From assembly GCF_021730395.1 (NCBI RefSeq), contig NC_069364.1, positions 77,059,501-77,123,500 on the forward strand: a stretch of 64,000 bases of DNA. Direction: 5' to 3'. This DNA is from Mercenaria mercenaria. Taxonomy: Eukaryota; Mollusca; Bivalvia; Venerida; Veneridae. Each line of letters starts with the position of its first letter. The first letter of the stretch is position 1. The notes below the pieces were generated by a model, which was not told the DNA's origin, searched no databases, and saw only the letters and a list, made by a program, of their open reading frames with translations. Both the position numbers and the translations under genes were made by a program. This document shows positions 22,401-34,400 of the stretch, piece after piece.

Positions 22401-25400
22401 TACAAGACGAATTTCATTCATCATTTCAAGTTTTAGTGTAAAATTGTGATTTTTTTAAAATTCTGTTTTTGTTTGTTTACATTTCACCAAACATGTGCAC
22501 ACTGCCGTGACCTCTAGACTGGATGTTCATTAGGGAAGGTCACGCAAGTTTTTTCTGTAATGTTGATGAAAGCATGAAATATGTTGTTATCTCAGCAGTA
22601 TGGAACATTGAGACAATGTGACTGATGCACGATGGAAGATATATTATTACAATATTACAATATACTAGGTACCCATTCACCGAACTGCGCGTTTAAGTTG
22701 AGAAATGTACGATTGAAACGAGTTAGTATATTTTCCCCTTCATGACCATGGTTCTTATAGAATACCTAAGGATATGGTATAATATGTACAGAGGCATTTT
22801 CTTTCCTGTCTGGCGCCAGTGGCCCGGATAAGGACAACTGCACCACGTTTTGACCTTTGACCTCTAAGTATGACCTTGACTTTTGAGGTAGGGGTCTGGG
22901 AGTTGCACGTGACACTCTGTCTCATTGAGGCAAACATTTATGCCAAAATAAAAAATAGATTGCTTTATGCATGGCAAAGTTACAGCTCAGACAAGCTCTA
23001 AAATTACCTTTGACCCCAAATGTGACCTTGACCTTTGAGATAGGGACACAAGGTTTGCGCACGACACTCCATCTCATAGAGGTGAACATTTACGCCAAGG
23101 AAAAAAAGATTGCTCCATACTTACCAAAGTTATGGCCTGGACAAGCTCTAAAATTACCTTTGACCCCTAACTGTGACCTTGACCTTTGAGATTGGAACCT
23201 GGGGTTTGCACATGATAATCCGTCTCATTCAGTGTCATGCGCAAACCCCAGGTTCCTTTCTCAAAGGTCAAGGTCACTGTTGGAGGTCAAAGGTCATGTC
23301 AGCTCTTGTGTGGCCCATAACTTTGACATGCATTGAGAAATCTTGTTTATATTTGGCTAGAATGTTAACCTCAGTGAGACGGAGTGTCATGCTCAAACCC
23401 CAGGTTCCTATCTCAAAAGTCAAGATCACAGTTGGAGGTCAAAGGTCATGTCAGATCTTGTCCGGCCCATAACTTTGACATGCATTGAGGAATCTTGTTT
23501 ATATTTGGCATAATTGTTTAACTCAATGAGACAGACTCTATCTAGGTCAAGGTAACAGTTAGGGGTCAAAGGGCGGGCTTGACATGTTGCCCGTGGGCAT
23601 CTAGTTTCAAATTAGTTTCACTTGAGAAATAATGAAAATGAGTATGATAAATGGACGAGTTTGTTGGTGTTTTTTTATCGAAGCATATGTGAAATGTAAT
23701 ATTACTTTGTACAAGCAAATCAAAGTGATATAATTATATATATGTACATGGAAGAAAAAAATACATATGGTTCTGGGATAATGTGTATATGATAAGAATT
23801 GGAACCACTGTCTTACCCTTGCACCACAGGTGACTCTAAGGTTTTGATGTACCTCTGTTAGTCCGGCAGATATAAAAGTTATGATTCCATATTTCATATT
23901 CTTATTTCAATGTGATGAGATGTGACAGCAAATATTATAGCCCTCTTTAGTGCTATATAACTTATACTGTGTTGGTGCTTTGTAAAACCAAAGTACAGGT
24001 ATTACGTATATAGGGGTGGATGTCTTCTATTTCTGTTCTTTGTTCTTTGTAACGAAAGCAGGGAACCAGTTACCAGCACAGGAAATAGAAAGAATACTGC
24101 TCTCTGATGCCGCACAAAGTGTGTTGGAAATGGGGTACCAGCCTAGGATCATCAAGAAGGCTATTGAGCAAATACTTAGGCAAAATGGTAAGATACGTCT
24201 GTAAGTTATTACACTCGGCAGAATTTGTAACCAGAACTTGGATTTTTAAAATGTTAATAGCAAACTTCATAATACCAGCTTTCAAAGGAAGAATTGAAAA
24301 TTATTTTAAATACCATATCAGTCATTTTATTGTTAATTTTACTTTAGGAAGGCTGTGTTGTTCACCAGACTGATATGACTTAACTTCACAATTATTTTCT
24401 AGAACGTTTTATTTTCTAGCAATGAATGTTATTTAGTAAAATGTGTGATACTGATTATGCTGAATGTTCTTTTTACATTTTGAAATTATAAAAAAAATCT
24501 CATGTGGTTAGAAATTTTGCTCAGTGTATACAGTTGATTTCTTGACGCTAGATTTTTTAAACATCATCATTTATCCTCCCCCCGCCAAAGGCGGAGGAAT
24601 ATAGTTTTGGCGTTGTCCGTCCGTCTTTCCGTCCGTCCGTCCGGAGCCATATCTATATATAGGAAGTGGTTTAGAATATATAAATAAAACTTCATATACA
24701 TGTTCACAACTATAGGGAAATGCGGCCCAGATTGCCAAAGTAACACCAGAGTTATGGCCCTTAGTAGTTCCTAGTGTTAACTATATAGGGTACTATAAAT
24801 ATGGCAATTTCTGCTTCATAACTTGTGACATATTTGAACTATGAAACTTAAACTGAATTTAGATCACCATAATGTGGTAGTGCACACACAATTTCGCCAG
24901 GATCTCTTTAGTAACTTTAGAGTGATTGCCCTTTAATTATTTAAAACACAATTTTTCCCATTTTTTTAGCTCACCTGTCACATAGTGACAAGATGAGCTT
25001 TTGTGATCACCCTTCGTCCGTCGTCTGTGCGTGCGTCCGTCTGTCAGAATAATTTGTATATTTGATATATTGATAACGTGACACATAAGCACAGATAGTG
25101 CTTGACTCCCTTTTCATGTAATCGTTGCTATTATTATTGTCAAATTGCTGTAAATAATAGAATTAGGGTCATTTGTGGCTTATTTGGGTTCATTATGTGA
25201 ATAGCTGGATCCCAGCATCACACATTATGTCATATACAAAAGTTAAAGTGAACCAGATATTTGATAGAGCAAGTACTCGTTGTAAAACGTTATGTTTAAA
25301 TTTGGACCAATCAGAAACAAGTTCTAAAAATAGCACGTCTGCTGGAGTATAAATAGGTAGATGGATGACAGAGAAGGCATTCGGTATCCAGCGGTGGAAG

Positions 25401-28400
25401 AAGACATATCAAGGATTCAACTAATAATTTATCCCAGTACCTTGATATGGAGACTATTGCAGTTACCCTATCAGGGCGGATAAATTATTAAAAAGAAGAC
25501 GTTTGAAGTTCATCGACTAAAGAAGAGTTGCAGAATTTCAACAAGGTTTCGAGCGATAGGGCCAGCGCATAGGAGTTTTACCTTAAGGGTAGTTGAATGC
25601 TATAGACTATAGCAGAAATAGGCTGAGCATCGGGAAGCGGAGACAGAGACCCAGAGTTTGTTAATCTACTGAGATAATAGGAGAGTTTCAGCTTATAGAC
25701 GGTTCAGCATTATTGGCGAAGTACAGCCAAGGCATCGGGGATACCTATATGGTAGTTGAAGCTACATATGATAGCATATAGGCGCTGAGCATCCAGGAGT
25801 CAGGGCAATCATAGAGTTGAGAGGACAGAGGCCGAACATCTATGCTATAGGACTCGTATGTTGTTGATTCAAAGACATTGTCTGACGGGAACTTCAACTT
25901 TCAATGAATATTTATCAACATTCAGTTGTACCTTTCCCCCACCTCGCTCCTCCACCCAGTCAGCCCCACCACCCCGATCATGCACCCCCAACAATGTTTT
26001 TTTTTTTTCATTTTTTATTTTCCATCAATATTTATTATCAGCATGTGAAGTTTTGTACCCTCACTCGGTCACACCCCTTTTTTAATTTTATTTTTCAAAC
26101 CTTCCGTTTATCAACATGTGAAGTTGTAACTCCACCCCTGTCACCACCCACGTTCCAGATTTCTTACTTCATTTTGCTCTCTTAAGGACATCTGTTCTTT
26201 TAAGTTCTAATGTATATGTTAACATCCTTAACTTTTTATACGCCCGTTTGAAAAAACGGGATGTATTATGGGAACACCCCTGGCGGGCGGGAGGCGTCCA
26301 CAGACTTTGTCCGGAGCATATCTTCTTCATGCATGGAGGGATTTTGATGAAACTTGGCACAATTGTTCACCATCATAAGATGGAGTGTCTTGCGCAAGAA
26401 CCAGGTCCCTAGGTCTAAGGTCAAGGTCACACTTAGAGGTCAAAAGTCAAATTCAAGAATGACTGTCCGGAGCATATCTTCTTCATGCATGGAGGGATTT
26501 TGATGTAACTTGGCACAATTGTTCACCATCATGAGACGGAGTGTCTTGCGCAAGAACCAGGTCCCTAGGTCTAAGGTCAAGGTCACACCTAGAGGTCAAA
26601 GGATACAAGAAATAAAACTTTGTCCGGAGCATATCTTCTTCATGCATGGAGGGATTTTGATATAACTAGGCATAAATGTTCACCACCACGAGACGGAGTG
26701 TCATGCGCAAGAACCAGGTCCCTAGGTCTAAGGTCAAAGTCACACTTAGAGGCCAAAAGACAGATACAAGAATGACTTTGTCCGGAGCATTTCTTCTTCA
26801 TGCATGGAGGGATTTTGATGTAACTTGGCTCAGTTATACACCATCATGAAACGGAGTGTCATGCGCAGTCCCTTTAGAATTACTTCCCTTTGTTGTTACT
26901 ATATATAGCTTATATTGTAACTTTTTCATTACTAGTTGTAGGGAAAAATCGAGACCACTTTTCTGTAGTACAACATGCATGTTACATCCAATTTTGAGGT
27001 GTATTTTGACCTATCTCTACCTGGTAAGGATTTTTGTGTGGACTTACACATTTTTTTTTTATTTTTTTTTTTTTTTTTAGATTAACTTCCCTTAGTTGTT
27101 ACTATAAATAACTTACATTGTAACTTTTTTATAATTGACCGTAGGGAAAAACCAAGACCACTTTTCTGTGGTACATCATAGATGTTACTTTCAAATTTTA
27201 GATGTATTTTAAGGTATGTCTACCTGGTAAGGAGTTTCTTTGTGGACTTAGAAAAACAAAAGAATTACAATAATTACTAAAAAAAAAAACATTGTAAACA
27301 ACCACAAAATTAAAATTCCATTTGCAAATACAAGCGCTAGTGTAAAGAAATTTACTGCGACGGGAGTATATTGTGACATTCTGGCACTCTTGTTGCCGGA
27401 TATATTTCTTTGCCATTCCTCACCACAAACCCATTCTGCATTCCTTGTTTTCTCTAGTTTCTTATCTCATTATTGGGCTTCTGTGCTCTGGTGGTTTACA
27501 CAAGGTAGCTTATTATATTATCATCAGATACAATATGGGATTATTATTATAGCACATTTGTTTTCATTTTTAGCTCACCTGAGCCAAAGGCTCATGGTGA
27601 GCTATTGTGATTGCTCAATGTCCGCCGAGCGTCGTGCGTCCGTCAATATTTTCTAAAAAAATCTTCTTGTTGAAAACCACTGGGCAGAATTACACCAAAC
27701 TTCACAGGAATGATCCTTGGGTGGCCCCCTTTCAGAATTATTCAAAGAATTGAATTCCATGCAGAACTCTGGTTGCCATGGCAACCGAAAGGAAAAACTT
27801 TAAAAATCTTGTCCAAAACCACAGGGCCTAGGGCTTTGATATCTGGTGTGTAGCATCATCTAGTGGTCCTCTACCAAAATTGTTCAAATTATATCCTTAG
27901 GGTCAAATATGGCCCCGCACCGGGGGTCACATGGTTTATATAGACTTATATAGGGAAAACTTTGAAAATCTTCTTGTACAAAACCACACGGCCTAGGGCT
28001 TTGATATTTGGTATGTAGCACCATCTAGTGGTCCTCTACCAAGATTGTTCAAATTATCCCTCTAGGGTCAAATATGGCCCCACCCCGGGGGTCCCAAGTT
28101 TTACATAGACTTATATAGGAAAAAAAGTTTAAAAATCTTCTTATCTGAAACCACAACACTTAGACCTTTGATATTTGGTCTGTAGCATTGTCTTATGGTC
28201 CTTAACCAAAATTGTCAAAATTGTACCCCTGGTTTGAAAAGAGATCCTGCCCTGTGGGTCCCAAATTTTATATAGACTTATATAGGAAAAAACTTTAAAA
28301 ACCTTCTTGTCTGAAACCATATGACCTATGCTTTTGATATTTGGTATGATGCATTGTCTAGTAGTCCTCTACCAAATTTATTCAAATTATGCCCCTTGGG

Positions 28401-31400
28401 TTAAAAGAGGCCCTGCCCTGGGGTCACTTAGTTATTATGTGAGTTATATAGGAAAAAATACTTAAAAATCATTTGATCCTATTTCCAAGACTGTTTAATT
28501 ATAATTACCTGATGACCCAAGTAATATGATGTCACTTGACTGTGACCTTGACCTACTGACCTACTTTCTTGTTTTTTAAGATACAGCCTTGAAATTTTGA
28601 TGACATACACAGTTTTGCACACCAATCGTAAAACTGGATTTCATTGACCATGATTGTGACCTAGATCTACTGACTTTCTTAATATTTTATCATCAGTTTG
28701 ATCTTTGAAACATGTAGCTCATATTATTCAGGTGAGCGATCCAGGGTCATCATGACCCTCTTGTTTTTATTTTCCATCAATATTTATTATCAACATGTGA
28801 AGTTTTGTACCCTCACCAGGTCACACCCTTCCTCCCAGTTTTTTTTTTCATTCTTTTTTTTAGCTCACCTGAGCAATGCTCAGGTGAGTTTTTCTGATCA
28901 CTCGATGTCTGGCGTCTGTCTGTCGTCTGTCTGTCCGTCAACATTTAGCTTGTGTATGCGATAGAGGCTGTATTTTTCAACTGATCTTCATGAAATCTGG
29001 TCAGAATGATTACCTTGATGAAATCTAGGCCGAGTTCGAAAATGGGTCATCTGGGGTCAAAAACTAGGTCACTAGGTCAAATCAAAGAAAAACCTTGTGT
29101 ATGCGATAGAGGCTGTATTTTTCAATTGATCTTCATGAATTTTGGTCAGAATGATTACCTTGATGACATTTAGGCAGAATTCGAAAATGGGTCATCTGGG
29201 GTCAAAAACTAGGTCACTAGGTCAAATCAAAGAAAAACCTTGTGTATACGATAGAGGCTGTATTTTTCAATTAATCTTCATGAATTTTGGTCAGAATGAT
29301 AACCTTGATGAAATCTAAGCCGAGTTCGAAAACGGGTTATCTGGGGTCAAAAACTAGGTCACTAGGTCAAGTCAAAGAAAAACCTTGTGTATGCGATAGA
29401 GGCTATATTTTTCAATTGATCTTCATGAAATTCAGTCAGAATGATTGCCTTGATAAAATCTTGGTCAAATTTGAATATGGGTCATCTTGGGTGAAAAATT
29501 AGGTCACTAGGTCAAATCAAAGAAAAACCTTGTGTATGCGATAGAGGCTGTATTTTTCAATTGATCTTTTTGAAATTTGGTCAGAATTATTGCCTTGATA
29601 AAATCTAGGTTGAATTTGGTTATTGGTCATCTGTGATCAAAAACTAGGTCACTAGGTTAAATCAAAGAAAAACCTTGTGTATGCAATAGAGGCTGTATTT
29701 TTCAATTGATCTTCATGAAATTTGGTCAGAATGATTGCCTTGATGAAATCTAGGTCAAGGTTGAATATGGGTCATCTGGGGTCAAAAACTAGGTCACTAG
29801 GTCAAATCAAAGGAAAACCTTGTGTATGTGATAGAGGCTGTATTTTTCAATTGATCTTCATGAAATTTGGTCAGAATGATTGCCTTGATAAAATCTAGGT
29901 CAAGTTAGAATATAGGTCACTAGGTTAAATAAAAAAAAAATACTTGTGTTTGCTCCAATTTTAATGATACTTAGTCAGAATATTTTTTTCCTAGGTCTAT
30001 GTTTACACTGTTATGGTGTATTATGATGTGTTTCTCGGGTGAGCGACATAGGGCCATCTTGGCCCTCTTGTTTTTTAATATGAATATTTATCAACATGTG
30101 AAGTTGTTACTCCAACCCCCCGTCACCAACCATGTTCCAGATTTCTTACTTCATTGTGCTCTCTTAAGGACATCTGTTCTTTTAAGTTCTAATGTATATG
30201 TTAACATCCTTAACTTTTTGCCGGATATATTTCTTTGCCATTCCTCACCACAAACCCATTCCGCGGGGGATACCAATTCATCGAATTGGCTTGTTTTCTC
30301 TAGTTTCTTATCTCATTACTGGGCTTTTGTGCTCTGGTGGTTTACACAAGCCTATATTTGCTATCGTCTATAGCATTCAATTACCTTCAAGGTAAAACTC
30401 CTATGCGCTGGCCCTATAGCCCGAAACCTTATCGAAATTCTGCTACTCTTCTTTAGTCTATGAACTTCCAAAGTCTTCTTTTAATAATTTATCCGCCCTG
30501 ACAGGGTAACTGCAATAGTCTCCTTATCAAGGTACTGGGATAAATTATTAGTTGAATCCTCGATGTGTCTTCTTCAACCGCTGGATACCGAATGCCCTCT
30601 CTGTTAAATTACGGTCCATCCGCCCTTTCAGACACAAATGCCCTCTCTGTCATCTATCTACCTATTTATATCTCAGCAGACGCGCTATTTTTAGAACTTG
30701 TTTCTGATTGGTCCAAATGTAAACATAACAACGAGTACTTGCTCTATCAAATATCTGGTTCCCTTTAACTTCTGTATATGACATAATGTGTGATGCTGGG
30801 ATCCAGCTATCCACATAATGAACCCAAATCAGCCACAAATGACCCAAATCCTATTATTTACAGCAGTTCAACAATAATTATAGCAACGACAACATGAAAA
30901 GGGAGTCAAGCACTATATGTGCTAATGTGCTTATGTGTTACGTTATCAATATATCGGATATACAAATTATTCTGACACAGTAAAGGATTTTATGTTTGAG
31001 AGTGTTTTGATTCTGTTTGTAACCTCTTGGTTTTGCAAATCTATATCTCTTCTTGTGTGTTCTGTTTTTGCATGTTTTTGAAAATCCTGTGTGCATGACG
31101 TTTGCTTAAATCTCAGTTGCCCTGATATTTATTGTGCCCCCAAAAATGCAGGTATGGGGAACTACGTCTTGTCCATCTGTCCATCCTTCAGAATATCCTT
31201 CCGAAATTGTGTTGCGCTTATCTCAAAAATCATTTGACCCAGATATATATAATTATCATTCAGCACGGGTAGTTGTGAACATGGTGTTTTAATTGGGAAT
31301 TTATAAAGTCAGACATGAGATATAGCCCTTGACTAAGTAAAAAATAAACATGCACAAAAAGGGCTTAAAAGTTTGTTTCGTACGTCTCAAGAAGTATTTT

Positions 31401-34400
31401 ACCTCTGATAATGGAAATTTATAGGAATACACTTAGGTCCATTTCTAACCCGCACATTTAATGCCGTGTAGTTTGATTCGTTTCATTCAGATTTAATGCC
31501 ATGTAGTTTGATTCGTTTCATTCAGATTTTGAATATAAATAATTTAACACATTAGACTTACTTCCGCGTAATTTAATCCCAATTGATAAACATATAGGTA
31601 TAAAACTTAACTGATAAAAATATTACTGTAAAATCAGAATTCTCAAAATGGCATAACGCAAAATTTTAACAATGTGAAAAGTCACTGAATCAAAGAACAG
31701 TTTGTACGTTCCAGTAATTAATACTTCATGTGTCCTCCCGTGGCTCTCGCAACATGCACACACCTCTGCCTCATCAACAACTCGTAGTTCCGGATAACCC
31801 ATTGGGGAATATTCTTCCATTTCTGCACAAGGGCATGCTCCATTTCACGTAGATTGCGAGGGTGTGCGGGTCGACTCCGTGCTCGCCTGTTCAGATCGTC
31901 CCACAGGTGCATTGAAATCCGTTGGCCTAGGCGACAAAGGCAGCTGCCGCACGTTCTGTTGTTGCAGCGATATCTGTGTCGTACGAGCAATACAATTGCA
32001 TGCCACGTCCACCGGTTCGTAGTTGCGTAATTGCGACAGAGACCAAAATGTCCTGTTGGTACCTAGCTGCATTAAGGTTCCCGCGAACAACTATCAAGTC
32101 AGTCTTGGTGTGTAACGACACTCCAACCATACTATCACGGAACCACCGCCATACTGGTCTCGTTGAAACACACACGCGTCGTTCAATCTTTCACCTCAAC
32201 GTCTGTACACTCGCATCCTTCCGTCGTTGTCGTACAAGTTAAACCAACTCTCGCCCGTGAACAGGACATTTGGCCGCTCAGCCCGTGTCTTACGCTGGTG
32301 CCGACGGGCCCGTCGCTCCCGCTGTTGTCGGTGACGCGGTGTCAGAAAAAATCCCCTGAATGGCGGCCTAGCTTTTATTCCCTGTTCGCGGAGCCGCCTG
32401 GCGACTGTTTGTCGACTTACGGGTCTTGCATGCGTTCTATTGGCCGCACTCGCTTAGCATGTCGCTGTCGCTGAGATGATCTGTAACGATCCGCGCATCC
32501 TACGCAGGCATGGTCACCCTTCTGCGAGGCTGCCTGGACTCATCATTAACTCGGCCTGTGCGCTGAAACTTCTGTGCCCCCGGGATTTTGTTTGGGAGTT
32601 ACAGCTCTTTATTTGGTCAAAAATATGCATAAAGGGCATACCATTTTGTATAACATATGTCTCATTTGACATATATCTCATTTGATTAATAGTCATAAAA
32701 CATTAAGAGAATTGATATATAGCATGTGATGCTGTGCACCTGGTGTTCTTTTGGAATGTCACTCAGCAAGACTACAGTGATTGTCCTTGACTTAGTGGAC
32801 AATACACATGGAGACATGAAACCTTCTAGGAATATCATTCAGCATGTGAATTTGTTCACCTGAGTTTTGTTTTGAATTTCACTCTGCAAAACCAGAGTTA
32901 TGGCCTTTGACTTATTTCAGAATTCATATTAAGGGCATAAAAGTTTGTGTTCCATGTATCTCAAAATGTATTTGACTTAGTGTCATAAAATATTTGAGAA
33001 TTGTTTTTATAGGATTTGAAGTTGTGCACCTGGTGTTCTGTTGGAATTTCATTCAGCCAGACCAGGGTTATGTCCCTTGATTTACTTAAAATACTTATAA
33101 ATTGCTTAAATGTTGCATATGTCACTAAAAATGAAACCATGTACAGTGACGGGAAATTTGGGGCATCAGTGTCCTATGGACACACATCTAGTTTTCCTTT
33201 TCCAGTAAGAGATTGGGATAATGTAGCGTCAGTCTGTCTGTATGTACATAATACTAGTACATTTCCTACAAATTACTTATTATCATGTCCTCCAAATCTA
33301 CTGAAATACATTATGCAAAATGTGGCTCTGGTAATGAGCTGGGCACCCGAAGGAAAGAAAGAAATTCTTTCAAGTAACGTATTTGCTGTAACCACATGAA
33401 GGAATTCAACCCTCAGATTTAGCCTTTATCAGTAAAACATTTTATCATAAAAAAACAGTTTTGTTGAGCTATTAGGATTAAATAATCATTTCTTTAATAC
33501 AATTCCACAATCATTTTATTTATCCTCAAATGCTTTACAAGTGATGTCAGAGGGCAGAGCCCCTTAGGTGCAACAAGGATTTTCCTTCAAATGTCTGCTG
33601 CATAACAAGATGATAAAATTCAGTCCAGTTGCCTTGAAGTATGGATTCAAATTCATATGAATGCCATTTAATTGTTCATACATTTATATATATATATTTA
33701 AATGCTTAATGGAATTTGAGTGAAGATGGCAATTGGAAATGATATAACTTAATACACATTTCATAAAAAGTCTGAGGAAATTTAAAAAGAGAACTTATAA
33801 GTGATACAATGTCATATTGTCTGGATATACATGTTTCTGAAACAAAATGCATTTTATTTATTCCATTATATTGGCAACAGGAAACAATGCTATGTTATTA
33901 CGTACCAGTAAACATATAAATGACTTCATTTTGTATTTCCTATTTTTCTGAGTTTTGTGGTGACCGCCTTATTTTTTCTTAGCAGAATTGATTAAAACTT
34001 TAAGAAGGTATATCCCAAGGAGTATTGATATATGTATGGACATTTTGACAGTGGTAAAATTTGTAGAGTTTAGACTATGTATTTATTTTGAACCTCAGTC
34101 TTATGAGCTAAGTAATATTTTAAGGGGACACTTGTTACCTATGGTCACTATTCTAGTCAAGAGTTTGCATTTTAAAGCCCCAAATACAGTTCCATTTCCA
34201 AGATAAAACTACTGTCAGATATACAGAGATAGGTGCAACTCAAACAAAAGTGTTTAGCAGGTTATTATGTGGCTGCCTTTATAAATATCAGCAAGGATTT
34301 CATAAAGAGAAGGGGTCAGGAATTTTGTCCAAAATCCAGCCCAACTATAGTGGTCTGAAACCCTTGCTACTTTTCTGGCCGGAAAAATAAAAATTCAAAA

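Larger units (their letters stand above)
25042..30977. mobile_element. 5.9 kb element with long inverted repeats, three HINEs inside
   Basis: The arms 25042-25623 and about 30350-30977 are inverse copies starting TGTCAGAATAATTTGTATA. Each arm has an inverted CCAAT motif (GGACCAATCAGAAAC), a TATAAATAGG box and a stem of TAATAATTTATCC with GGATAAATTATTA. Between the arms, two direct copies of a segment (TATCAACATGTGAAGTTGT through GCCGGATATATTTCTTTGCC to GGTTTACACAAG) occur near 25900-27510 and 30078-30350. No flanking duplication is seen. The arms could be promoter-bearing terminal repeats of a retroelement in head-to-head arrangement, or the ends of a fold-back DNA element; the family is unresolved. 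No intact coding region is seen, so it appears broken. Confidence 0.55.
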
